Shown here piece after piece: positions 22,516 to 29,834 of a stretch of DNA of 64,000 nucleotides (positions are counted from its first letter, which is position 1; each line of letters starts with the position of its first letter). A model generated the notes under the pieces. The model was not told the DNA's origin. It saw nothing but the letters and a program-made list of their open reading frames with translations, and ran no database searches. The stretch is from assembly GCA_045222295.1 (NCBI GenBank), contig JBGUXP010000021.1, forward strand, positions 17,383 through 81,382, written 5' to 3'. The translations under genes were made by a program, and so were the position numbers. This DNA is from Colimorpha sp045222295 (GTDB lineage: Bacteria > Bacteroidota > Bacteroidia > Bacteroidales > P3).

Positions 22516-23535
22516 TTACAATGTCCAGGTTTTGAGCCCTTCGGCGGTGAACTCATAGCGTTTGGTTTCGCCACCGAACTGGCTTAGTGCTTCACGTACT
22601 GCGAAACGTGTGAGCCCTGGACAGTAGAAGAACATGAAACCACCACCGCCGGCACCGCTGATCTTGCCTCCGGTGGCACCGGCCTTGATGGCCGCCTCGT
22701 AGATGGCGTCGATGCGGGCATTGCTCACGCTCTGTGCCATCTGTTTCTTGTGCTGCCAGCCGAAATTCAGGATTTCGCCGATGCTACCCACATGTCCTTT
22801 CAGCAGTGCCTCTTTCATCTGTTGAGCTTGCTCCTTGAGTTTGTGCATGCTCTCAATGCTGCTGGTCTTCTTGGCTTTGACATTCTGCTGCTGCTCCTTG
22901 ATGATGTCGGCGCTGACATGGCTGGTATCGGTCCAGTAGAGCAACAGGTTATGGTTCAATTCGTCGATGTACTGCTGGCGTACGCGCAGGGGGTTGACGA
23001 TGACATTGTCGCCGACGAACTCCATGAAGTTGAAACCGCCGAAGGTGGCGGCATACTGGTCCTGCTTGCCACCGGCAAGACCGAGGTCGACACGCTCAAT
23101 CTCATAGGCCAGACGGGCGATGTCGTATTCTCCTAACGGCAGCTTAAGCCATTCGACATAGGCACCGAGGATGGAGACCACCAGGGTCGACGAGGTGCCG
23201 AGGCCACTGCCTGCGGGGGCGTCGACAAACGAGGCGATACGCATCGACAGGGGCTTGTGGGTGAACTGCTTCACAATCCTGTTATACACTCCTTTGTGGA
23301 GGATGAAGTAGCCGTCGGTATCCACCTCCATGGCATTGTCGTAGACCTCGCGCAAGCCTTTGTCGGGGGCGAGGAACTCCACACGGCCGTCGTCGGTGGG
23401 CTCGATGGTGGTGTAGGCATACATGCTGATGGTGGCGTTGAGGATGGCGCCGCCATAAAGGTCGCTGTAGGGGCTCACGTCGGTACCGCCGCCAGCCAAT
23501 CCCAGTCTCAATGGTGCTTTGCTTCTGATAGTCAT
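22516..23535 (-). CDS. hddA: D-glycero-alpha-D-manno-heptose 7-phosphate kinase
   Basis: 339 residues from MTIRSKAPLRLGLAGGGTDVSPY. GHMP kinase: the N-terminal substrate loop GLAGGGTDVSPYSDLYGG, the ATP loop DAPAGSGLGTSSTLVVSILGA, AYEIERVDLGLAGGKQDQYAATFGG and the C-terminal GATGGKISGAGGGGFMFFYC. This is the HddA type, which phosphorylates C1 of heptose 7-phosphate in the alpha (GDP-heptose) branch. A 10-residue longer opening to 23565 lies in repeat DNA and is unlikely. Confidence 0.92.
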   Translation of the reverse strand: MTIRSKAPLRLGLAGGGTDVSPYSDLYGGAILNATISMYAYTTIEPTDDGRVEFLAPDKGLREVYDNAMEVDTDGYFILHKGVYNRIVKQFTHKPLSMRIASFVDAPAGSGLGTSSTLVVSILGAYVEWLKLPLGEYDIARLAYEIERVDLGLAGGKQDQYAATFGGFNFMEFVGDNVIVNPLRVRQQYIDELNHNLLLYWTDTSHVSADIIKEQQQNVKAKKTSSIESMHKLKEQAQQMKEALLKGHVGSIGEILNFGWQHKKQMAQSVSNARIDAIYEAAIKAGATGGKISGAGGGGFMFFYCPGLTRFAVREALSQFGGETKRYEFTAEGLKTWTL

Positions 23536-23630
23536 TTTACGACAAGTTCTTTTGTTTGACGACAAGAAAGGACAGGAAAAGACAACAAATCATTTTTTGT
23601 TTTTTCTTGTATTTTATTGTCGTTAAAAAA
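23536..23630. repeat. A-rich tandem-word inverted repeat before hddA
   Basis: GACA words 10 bp apart (GACAAGAAAGGACA, GGAAAAGACAACAAATC) face complementary TTTTTTGTTTTTTCTTGT and TTTATTGTCGTT. Same design as 21280-21362, so the module gmhA-GxxExxY-hddA is bracketed by two related hairpins. Confidence 0.6.
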
Positions 23631-24774
23631 TATCTATATGTTGTTTTTTAATTATCAAATTATCAATGGCCTCGGTCATGTTGGACCAGAGGTATTTCTG
23701 TTTTTCCTGGCGCACTCCTTCTGCCAGGCGCTCCTGCCAGTTCTCTTCGAAATAACGCACGATGGCATCGGCAATCTGCTGGGCATCAGGTTCTACCACA
23801 AAGCCCACCTTGCCTTCAGGCACTATCTCGGGAAGGCCGCCCACATTGGTGACGAGCATGGGCTTCTCAAAATGGAAGGCTATCTGTGTCACGCCGCTCT
23901 GTGTGGCGGTCTTGTAGGGCTGTGCCACTAGGTCGGCAGCGCAGAAATAACGGTTCACCTCGTGGTCGGGAATGAAGTCGGTATGCATCACCACACGGTC
24001 ACCAATATCGAGGCGGGTAATCTGCTCTTGGTAAGGCTTGGGGTCGCCGTAGAACTCGCCGGCCACGATGAGTTTTACTCCCAGACGTTCCATGCGTTCG
24101 TCGGCCATGGCATCGAGCAGCAAGTCGAGACCCTTGTAGTCGCGAATGAAGCCAAAGAAGAGCACATAGTGCTGGCTCTCGCGCAGGCCGATAAGGCCGA
24201 GGGCCTCCTTACGTGAGATGGCCTTGCCATAGTGGTCATAGAGTGGATGGGGGCAGAAAGCTCTTGGCTTGAGGTACTTGGGGTCGAAGAGGTCGGCATC
24301 AGCAAGCACCGATTTCGACATGGCCACCATGCCGTCGACAGAATTCACAAAGTACTTGGCAAATATCTTGTCACCCGGACGTTTCTCGTGGGGCACGAGG
24401 TTGTCCAGAATCGAGATGCGACGCAGCCCTTTGCGTTTGGCACAACGGTTGGCGGTGCCCAAGGCCGGCGCCATGAAGGGCAGCCAGAACTTTGTGATGA
24501 GTAGGTCGGGACGCTGTTTCTTGATATAACGGCCTGTGGCAATCCAGCTGAAGGGATTGATGGCGTTGAGTTTACGGGTGATCTTCAGTCCTTCGGGGGC
24601 TGGGTCGTCGCTGTATTGTGTCTTGCCGGGGAAGAGAAACGAGGGATACTGCAGCGTGAAGGTGACAATTTCCACCTCGTGGCCTGCATTCTGGTATTCG
24701 CGTGCCAGACGCTCGTTGAAGGCCGAGAGACCTCCGCGATAGGGCCAGGCGGTGCCGAGGATAATGACTTTCAT
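23623..24774 (-). CDS. Glycosyltransferase family 4
   Basis: 383 residues. GT-B fold: N-terminal glycine-rich MKVIILGTAWPYRGGLSAFNERLAREYQNAG; LLITKFWLPFMAPALG; C-terminal domain with YVLFFGFIRDYKGLDLLLDAM, VKLIVAGEFYG, HTDFIPDHEVNRYFCAADLVAQPYKTATQSGVTQIAFHFEKPMLVTNVGGLPE (the E-x7-E-like donor site). Probably transfers a sugar, possibly the heptose made by the adjacent genes, to a surface polysaccharide. The acceptor cannot be told. It starts 2 bp before the next gene's stop and belongs to the same minus-strand run. Confidence 0.88.
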   Translation of the reverse strand: MKVIILGTAWPYRGGLSAFNERLAREYQNAGHEVEIVTFTLQYPSFLFPGKTQYSDDPAPEGLKITRKLNAINPFSWIATGRYIKKQRPDLLITKFWLPFMAPALGTANRCAKRKGLRRISILDNLVPHEKRPGDKIFAKYFVNSVDGMVAMSKSVLADADLFDPKYLKPRAFCPHPLYDHYGKAISRKEALGLIGLRESQHYVLFFGFIRDYKGLDLLLDAMADERMERLGVKLIVAGEFYGDPKPYQEQITRLDIGDRVVMHTDFIPDHEVNRYFCAADLVAQPYKTATQSGVTQIAFHFEKPMLVTNVGGLPEIVPEGKVGFVVEPDAQQIADAIVRYFEENWQERLAEGVRQEKQKYLWSNMTEAIDNLIIKKQHIDIF

Positions 24775-24776
24775 GG

Positions 24777-25217
24777 CTATTTGAAGCTGAAGTTAATGGG
24801 CAGGTTGTATTGGACACGCACGGCCTTGCCGCGTTGGCGACCGGGCTTCCACTTGGGCATGAGTTTCACCACGCGCAGCGCCTCGTCGCCAAAGCCATAA
24901 TTGGGACAAAGATCACGAATAACCTTGGCATTGGTTATGCTACCGTCTTCTTCAATAATAAAAGTGACATAGACCTTGTTGTTGTGGCAGTCCTCGCAAT
25001 TCTTGCAGGGCCATTTGATGTTGGCTGCAATGAACTGGTACAAAGCCTCCAGGCCACCGGGGAACTCGGGCTCTTCCTCCACCACGGTGAAGATGACATT
25101 GTTAACATTCTCCACTTTTGAGCCTTCGGAAGTCACTTTCACCTCACGTTGAGGTTCCTGGCCCCAGGCCACTCCGGCAAGTGCCAGAGTAAGAACCAAT
25201 AGTAGTGTCCGTTTCAT
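24777..25217 (-). CDS. TonB C-terminal-domain periplasmic protein
   Basis: 146 residues. Signal peptide (1-19, cleaved near AWGQ) followed by a short linker and a TonB C-terminal domain: EEEPEFPGGLEALYQFIAANIKWP, VYVTFIIEEDGSITNAKVIRDLC, FGDEALRVVKLMPKWKPGRQRGKAVRVQYNLPINFSFK. There is no N-terminal transmembrane anchor of TonB, only a cleavable signal, so this is a soluble periplasmic relative of the kind abundant in Bacteroidota, with unknown partner. The start overlaps the 3' end of the next gene by 74 bp. Confidence 0.85.
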   Translation of the reverse strand: MKRTLLLVLTLALAGVAWGQEPQREVKVTSEGSKVENVNNVIFTVVEEEPEFPGGLEALYQFIAANIKWPCKNCEDCHNNKVYVTFIIEEDGSITNAKVIRDLCPNYGFGDEALRVVKLMPKWKPGRQRGKAVRVQYNLPINFSFK

Positions 25218-26034
25218 GTATATTATTATAATAATTTACCTCTTCTAACGCGAAACCTTTGTTTTTATTGTGACTGCCAGCAAATATTTTCTCCTGTAGA
25301 GACGCAGTACGCTTCGTCTCTGCGGGGAGGGTGCCGAGGTAGGTGCTGTCGGAGGTACGCCCGGCATAGTCTTCCACGAAGCCGTAGAGGTGTACCTCAA
25401 GACTTCCCCAGCTTTGAGGTAATTCGATGGAAACCTGTCTGCTACGCCGGTAAGCGGGCACAGACATACAACCCTCCATCCGCTCCGGACACCAGGCCCA
25501 GAGGTACACCTTGTCATCATTGTTGCTCCGTAGGTGCAAAGGGTTCTTTTCGAAAGGCACAATGATGGTATAACCCACCCCGTCTGCCTTCGGCGTCCAC
25601 CCCTCCCGTAGGGGAGGGGATGTATGGAGGTAGTCGTCCCCTCTCTCATAGAGGGGTGCCCGAAGGGCGGGGTGTGAAAAACCTACCGGTGCCACCTCTC
25701 CTTCACTAACAACAAGATGCTCATAATCAACATTCAATTGTCCATCTGTTAAAGAAAAGCATTCGGTGTTGACGCTCAAGAAATGATTGTACACTGTGCG
25801 ATGACATTCGCGTGCGGCGCTGAGCATTCCCATCCGTAGGGCCTCGCCCATGGCTGTAGCCAGCCGTGACGCTGCGGCGAAGAGGCCACGGTTCTGTTGC
25901 TGTTTCACTGTCCGTGGGTTGTATACATGCCGCGGACGTGAGCGCATACACCACCGACCGTTCCATTCGTATCCGATGACGGTGCCGACGGTCCCGCGGA
26001 AACCGTCGTTGATTCCATAACGTTGTTTTGCCAT
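25144..26034 (-). CDS. DUF6266-family protein with a palindromic insert
   Basis: 296 residues starting MAKQRYGINDGFRGTVGTVIGYEWNGRWCMRSRP, the conserved N terminus of DUF6266, followed by VYNPRTVKQQQNRGLFAAASRLATAMGEALRMGM. This family is virtually restricted to Bacteroidales and its function is unknown. Residues about 121-146 (APLYERGDDYLHTSPPLREG region) are encoded by a palindromic element. The last 25 codons run 74 bp into the start of the TonB-like gene in another frame and have no clear conserved match, so the original stop may have been lost. Confidence 0.8.
   Translation of the reverse strand: MAKQRYGINDGFRGTVGTVIGYEWNGRWCMRSRPRHVYNPRTVKQQQNRGLFAAASRLATAMGEALRMGMLSAARECHRTVYNHFLSVNTECFSLTDGQLNVDYEHLVVSEGEVAPVGFSHPALRAPLYERGDDYLHTSPPLREGWTPKADGVGYTIIVPFEKNPLHLRSNNDDKVYLWAWCPERMEGCMSVPAYRRSRQVSIELPQSWGSLEVHLYGFVEDYAGRTSDSTYLGTLPAETKRTASLQEKIFAGSHNKNKGFALEEVNYYNNIHETDTTIGSYSGTCRSGLGPGTST
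25598..25674 (-). repeat. In-frame palindromic element in the DUF6266 gene
   Basis: Outer CACCCC / GGGGTG encloses three hairpins: CCCCTCCC-GTA-GGGGAGGGG, CCCCTCTCTCATAGAGGGG and GCCCGAAGGGC. The frame stays open through it. It belongs to the same architectural class as the elements in the RlmI-like gene and tsaB. Boundaries are approximate. Confidence 0.7.
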
Positions 26035-26083
26035 AACTGCTTTGTTTTAACTGCCAATACTTTAACTGCAATATTATTTTTTT

Positions 26084-26149
26084 GTCGGCGAATTGTGCGA
26101 ATTTCCCAAATTGTAAAAATAATTCGTTTAATTCGCATAATTCGCCGAC
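26084..26149. repeat. 19-bp inverted repeat of GCGAATT words
   Basis: GTCGGCGAATTGTGCGAAT (26084-26102) pairs with ATTCGCATAATTCGCCGAC (26131-26149) with one G-T. Each arm contains the word GCGAATT or its relative twice, 9 bp apart. It lies upstream of the DUF6266 gene, inside its probable leader. Confidence 0.75.
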
Positions 26150-26252
26150 GGAAAAAACACCGACGAAAATTCGTCAACATATAATATAATCCGAAAATGT
26201 TCCCATGTCAAGAAAAAAATGATATTTTTTTTCCCCGCCCCTACGGCGGGCC

Positions 26253-26340
26253 TTCGGCAAGCCATCTCCGACCCCGGTCGTGGATGGCTCGGAGGTGGGA
26301 CGGAGAAGGGACGCAGATGAGTCGGAGTTGGTGCCTTTTC
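26253..26340 (+). repeat. Degenerate CGGAG array (array b)
   Basis: ATCTCCGACC-CC-GGTCG is followed by GGATGGCTCGGAGG, GGGACGGAGAA, GGGACGCAGAT and GAGTCGGAGTT words at 11-bp spacing. Compared with arrays c, d and e, the right half of the palindrome has decayed. It lies about 55 bp before the kdd promoter. Confidence 0.7.
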
Positions 26341-26392
26341 GGAATTGGTTTCCAGTGGTTTGTGGAGTTTGTTTTGGGGAGGGAAAAAGTTT

Positions 26393-26425
26393 TTTGCAGC
26401 AATTCAAATTTATTTTGTATCTTTG
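26393..26425 (+). promoter_or_regulatory. Promoter of kdd
   Basis: TTTG (26393-26396), 21-nt spacer, TATCTTTG (26418-26425), 64 bp before the kdd start codon. Confidence 0.8.
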
Positions 26426-26489
26426 TCTCCTCTTAGGTGAGAAAATTGTCAATTAATTTAATTAATAATCAATAAAATAACCTATTATT

Positions 26490-27563
26490 ATGCAGAAAAA
26501 AGGCAACAAGTACGGTACCCACCGCGTCATCGAGCCGAAGGGCGTTCTCCCTCAGCCCGCCAACAAGCTTGACAACAACATGGATGAGATTTGGGACAAC
26601 GAGATCCTCATCGACGTTCAGACCCTGAACATCGACAGCGCTTCGTTCACCGACATCCACAACTATGCCAAGCAGCAGGCCGGCGAAGGCGCCAGCCAGG
26701 AGAAAATCATGGAAGAGGTCAAGAAGGAGATGCTCCTCAATGTCGAGCTCCAGGGCAAGCACCGTAACCGTCGTACCGGTTCGGGCGGTATGCTCCTCGG
26801 TAAAGTTGAGAAGATCGGCGATGCTCTGAAGGGCAAGATCGACCTGAAAGAGGGCGACCGTATTGCTACCCTCGTTTCGCTGAGCCTCACTCCTCTCCGC
26901 ATCGACGAGATCCTCGAGATCCGTCCCGAGGTCGACCAGGTCGATATCAAGGGTAAGGCTATCCTCTTCGAGAGTGGTATCTATGCCAAGATCCCGACCG
27001 ATATGCCTGAGAAGCTCGCCCTGAGCGCCCTCGACGTCGCCGGTGCTCCCGCCCAGACCGCCAAGCTGTGCCAGTATGGCCAGACCGTCGTCATCCTCGG
27101 TGCCGGTGGTAAGAGCGGTATGCTCTGCTGCTACGAGGCCAAGAAGCGTGTCGGTGTCACCGGTAAGGTCATCGGCATCGCCAACAGCCCCAAGAGCACC
27201 CAGCGTATCAAAGACCTCGGCTTCTGCGACATCGTGGAGTCTGCCGCCGGCATGACCCCCGTGCAGGTCTATGAGCTCATTGAGCGCCTCACCAACGGCA
27301 AGATGGCCGACGTTACCATTAACTGCGTCAACGTTCCCGACCAGGAGATGACCGCTGTGCTCTGCACCAAGGACGACGGTATCGTCTACTTCTTCAGCAT
27401 GGCCACCAGCTTCACCAAGGCCAGCCTCGGTGCCGAGGGTATCGGCAGCGACGTGAACATGATCATGGGCAACGGCTACACCAAAGGCCACGCCGAGTTC
27501 ACCCTCCAGGAGCTCCGCGAGAGCCCCGAGTTGCGCAAGATCTTTGAAGAGCTCTACGCATAA
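26490..27563 (+). CDS. kdd: L-erythro-3,5-diaminohexanoate dehydrogenase
   Basis: 357 residues. Third enzyme of the lysine fermentation pathway, deaminating 3,5-diaminohexanoate to 3-keto-5-aminohexanoate with NAD. Hallmarks: GTHRVIEPKGVLPQPANKLDN at the start, TGSGGMLLGKVEKIG, and a Rossmann loop TVVILGAGGKSGMLCCYEAKKR. Codon usage is strongly biased, as in highly expressed genes. It has its own consensus promoter and ends at a perfect bidirectional terminator shared with tcdA. kamA, the first pathway enzyme, lies just beyond tcdA. Confidence 0.92.
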   Translation: MQKKGNKYGTHRVIEPKGVLPQPANKLDNNMDEIWDNEILIDVQTLNIDSASFTDIHNYAKQQAGEGASQEKIMEEVKKEMLLNVELQGKHRNRRTGSGGMLLGKVEKIGDALKGKIDLKEGDRIATLVSLSLTPLRIDEILEIRPEVDQVDIKGKAILFESGIYAKIPTDMPEKLALSALDVAGAPAQTAKLCQYGQTVVILGAGGKSGMLCCYEAKKRVGVTGKVIGIANSPKSTQRIKDLGFCDIVESAAGMTPVQVYELIERLTNGKMADVTINCVNVPDQEMTAVLCTKDDGIVYFFSMATSFTKASLGAEGIGSDVNMIMGNGYTKGHAEFTLQELRESPELRKIFEELYA

Positions 27564-27579
27564 TCGAATTGTTGCAAAC

Positions 27580-27619
27580 AAGAAGAGAGAGCCTGCCAGA
27601 CGGCAGGCTCTCTCTTCTT
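27580..27619. terminator. Perfect bidirectional terminator between kdd and tcdA
   Basis: An 18-bp perfect stem, AAGAAGAGAGAGCCTGCC (27580-27597) with GGCAGGCTCTCTCTTCTT (27602-27619), loop AGAC. It terminates kdd rightwards, and its right edge overlaps the tcdA stop codon. Confidence 0.9.
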
Positions 27620-28430
27620 ATTTGTGGCACAGATCTTGGATGATGAGGCCGGCGAGGGTGAAGCCGTAGATGGCGGTGATGTGGGCTGTGGTGCCGTTGA
27701 TTTGGGCTTTGGAGGTGCACCACTCGTGGTCGGCGAGGTCGGCACGGCCTTCACTATCTGCGTTTTTGGGACACATGCAGGCCGAGGTGCCGCAGGTGCG
27801 TGCCTGCCCTAGGTTGGGCAGCACTTCGGGACTCCACACACACTGGAACTTACGGTCGGGAAAGCGTTTCTGCTTGCGCATGCGGCGGCGCAGCACGGCG
27901 GCCAGCGGACAGCCGTCGACCTGCCAGAATTCACTGACATGCACCTGTGTGGGGTCCATCTTGAGGGCCGCCCCCATGGAGCTGAAGAACTTCGGTCTCG
28001 CAAGGGTTTTGTCGGTGGCGCGTACGATGAGCTCAATTTTATCTTTCAGGCTATCGATGGCATCAATGATATAGTCGTATTCTTCGAGGAGAAAGCTGTC
28101 GGCGGTGTCGGCGGAGAATATCTCTTGGATGGCGGTGATGTCGGCGGCGGGGTTTATCTCGAGCAGACGTTCCTTTAGGGCCTCTACCTTCACACGCCCG
28201 ACGGTCTTGGTGGTGGCCATGGCTTGACGGTTGACGTTGGTGATGCACACGCGGTCGGAGTCGACGATGGTAAGGTGGCGGATGCCGCTGCGAACCAGAC
28301 TTTCGGCGCACCAGGAGCCGACGCCGCCTATGCCGAAAATGATGACGCTTGTGTTGGCGATGCGCTCCATGACACTGTCGCCGACAAGCAGGGTGGTGCG
28401 GTTCAGGATGGCTTTCTCGATTGTCCTCAT
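27618..28430 (-). CDS. tcdA: tRNA threonylcarbamoyladenosine dehydratase
   Basis: 270 residues. E1-like (ThiF/MoeB) fold: VIIFGIGGVGSWCAESLVRSGIRHLTIVDSDRV is the ATP-binding loop; NVNRQAMATTKTVG and YIIDAIDSLKDKIELI follow. RxxLPFT-type and C-terminal GFTLAGLIIQDL regions fit TcdA, which cyclises t6A37 to ct6A in tRNAs. The cysteine-rich stretch GQARTCGTSACMCPKNADSEG (about 208-228) fits the family. It lies on the opposite strand between two lysine-fermentation genes, without functional connection to them that I can see. Confidence 0.9.
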   Translation of the reverse strand: MRTIEKAILNRTTLLVGDSVMERIANTSVIIFGIGGVGSWCAESLVRSGIRHLTIVDSDRVCITNVNRQAMATTKTVGRVKVEALKERLLEINPAADITAIQEIFSADTADSFLLEEYDYIIDAIDSLKDKIELIVRATDKTLARPKFFSSMGAALKMDPTQVHVSEFWQVDGCPLAAVLRRRMRKQKRFPDRKFQCVWSPEVLPNLGQARTCGTSACMCPKNADSEGRADLADHEWCTSKAQINGTTAHITAIYGFTLAGLIIQDLCHK

Positions 28431-28486
28431 TTTTATTATTTTGTTTGCTTTAACGTGTTTTTGCTTTTTATATTGTATTTTTTTTG

Positions 28487-28494
28487 TATATTTG
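28487..28494 (+). promoter_or_regulatory. -7 promoter box of kamA
   Basis: TATATTTG fits TAnnTTTG; a TTTG at 28460-28463 is 23 nt away, slightly long. Transcription should start near 28500, about 85 nt before the kamA start. Confidence 0.65.
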
Positions 28495-28506
28495 CATTTT
28501 CATAGA

Positions 28507-28540
28507 ATACTGCTCCAGCCTATTGGCAGTGGTGCAGTAT
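28507..28540 (+). other. 5'-terminal hairpin of the kamA transcript
   Basis: ATACTGC-T-CCA-GCC pairs with GGC-TGG-GCAGTAT around a TATT loop, with one internal mismatch and a bulge. It would sit at the very 5' end of the kamA mRNA and may stabilise it or regulate it. I do not recognise a known riboswitch. Confidence 0.5.
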
Positions 28541-28586
28541 GTTGAAAAATAGAAATATAAGAAGAATATTATAATAAATTAACGCA

Positions 28587-29834
28587 ATGAAAGTAAACCG
28601 TAGAAAAGAGCTGTTCCCCAACGTCACAGACGAGCAGTGGAACGACTGGAAATGGCAGGTGAAGAACCGCATCGAGACTTACGAGGAGTTGAGCAAGTAT
28701 TTCACCTTCGCTCCCGAAGAGGCTGAGGGTATCAAGAAGGCCTTGGCCAAGTTCCGTATGGCTATCACACCCTACTATCTGAGTCTTATCGACCCCAACG
28801 ACCCGTACGACCCCATCCGCCGTCAGGCCATCCCCGCCGGCCCCGAGTGCAATATTGCCCCGGCCGACCTCAACGACCCGCTGCACGAGGACGAGGACTC
28901 GCCCGCTCCTGGACTGACCCACCGTTATCCGGATCGTGTGCTGTTTCTCATCACCGACATGTGCTCCATGTACTGCCGCCACTGCACCCGCCGCCGTTTC
29001 GCCGGTCAGAAGGATGACGAGAGCCCCAGCGAGCGTATTGAGAAGTGCCTGGCTTACATTGAGAAGACCCCGCAGGTGCGCGACGTGTTGCTCAGCGGTG
29101 GTGACGCCCTGATGGTCAGCGATGCCAAGTTGGAGTATATCATCCAGCGCCTCCGCGCCATCCCGCATGTGGAGATTGTCCGTATCGGCAGCCGCACCCC
29201 GGTTGTCTGCCCGCAGCGCATCACCCCCGAGCTCTGCGACATGCTGAAGAAATATCATCCCATCTGGCTCAACACCCACTTCAACCATCCGAACGAGTTC
29301 ACCCCCGAGGCCGAGCAGGCCCTCGCCCGTTTGGCCAACGCTGGTATTCCTCTGGGCAACCAGACAGTGCTGCTGCGCGGCGTGAACGACTGCGTCCATG
29401 TGATGAAGAAACTGATGCACGAGTTGGTGCGCAACCGCGTGCGTCCGTACTACATCTACCAGTGCGACCTGAGCATGGGTCTGGAGCACTTCCGCACCCC
29501 CGTTAGCAAGGGTATCGAGATTATCGAAAACTTGCGTGGCCATACCAGCGGTTACGCTGTGCCCACCTTCGTGGTCGATGCTCCTGGTGGCGGCGGCAAG
29601 ACGCCTGTCATGCCCCAGTATGTCATCTCGCAGAGCCCCGACAAGGTCATCCTCCGCAACTTCGAGGGTGTTATCACCACCTACACCGAGCCGCGTGAGT
29701 ACCACGAGGAGTGCCACTGCCCGGCTTGCGAAGAGAAACGCCGCGTGGACGAGGGTGTCGCCAGCCTGCTTGAGACCGACCGCATGGCCCTCGAGCCCAG
29801 CCACCTCATGCGCCACGAACGCAATAAGAAATAA
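28587..29834 (+). CDS. kamA: Lysine 2,3-aminomutase
   Basis: 415 residues. Radical SAM, PLP-dependent enzyme converting L-lysine to L-beta-lysine, the entry step of lysine fermentation. CSMYCRHC gives the CxxxCxxC cluster motif (TDMCSMYCRHCTRRRF), DVLLSGGDALMVSDAKLEYI is the SAM-binding GGD loop, DAPGGGGKTPVMPQY contains the PLP lysine, and CHCPACEEKRR is the C-terminal zinc motif of the clostridial type. The stop overlaps the porQ ATG by one base (TAATG), so translation is coupled. Confidence 0.96.
   Translation: MKVNRRKELFPNVTDEQWNDWKWQVKNRIETYEELSKYFTFAPEEAEGIKKALAKFRMAITPYYLSLIDPNDPYDPIRRQAIPAGPECNIAPADLNDPLHEDEDSPAPGLTHRYPDRVLFLITDMCSMYCRHCTRRRFAGQKDDESPSERIEKCLAYIEKTPQVRDVLLSGGDALMVSDAKLEYIIQRLRAIPHVEIVRIGSRTPVVCPQRITPELCDMLKKYHPIWLNTHFNHPNEFTPEAEQALARLANAGIPLGNQTVLLRGVNDCVHVMKKLMHELVRNRVRPYYIYQCDLSMGLEHFRTPVSKGIEIIENLRGHTSGYAVPTFVVDAPGGGGKTPVMPQYVISQSPDKVILRNFEGVITTYTEPREYHEECHCPACEEKRRVDEGVASLLETDRMALEPSHLMRHERNKK

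Noticed and set aside
26469..29816. Long minus-strand frames opposite kdd and kamA (also opposite serC, glyS and nrdD)
   Set aside because: All mirror strongly expressed real genes and show antisense amino-acid composition (Leu, Val, Ala, Gly, His).
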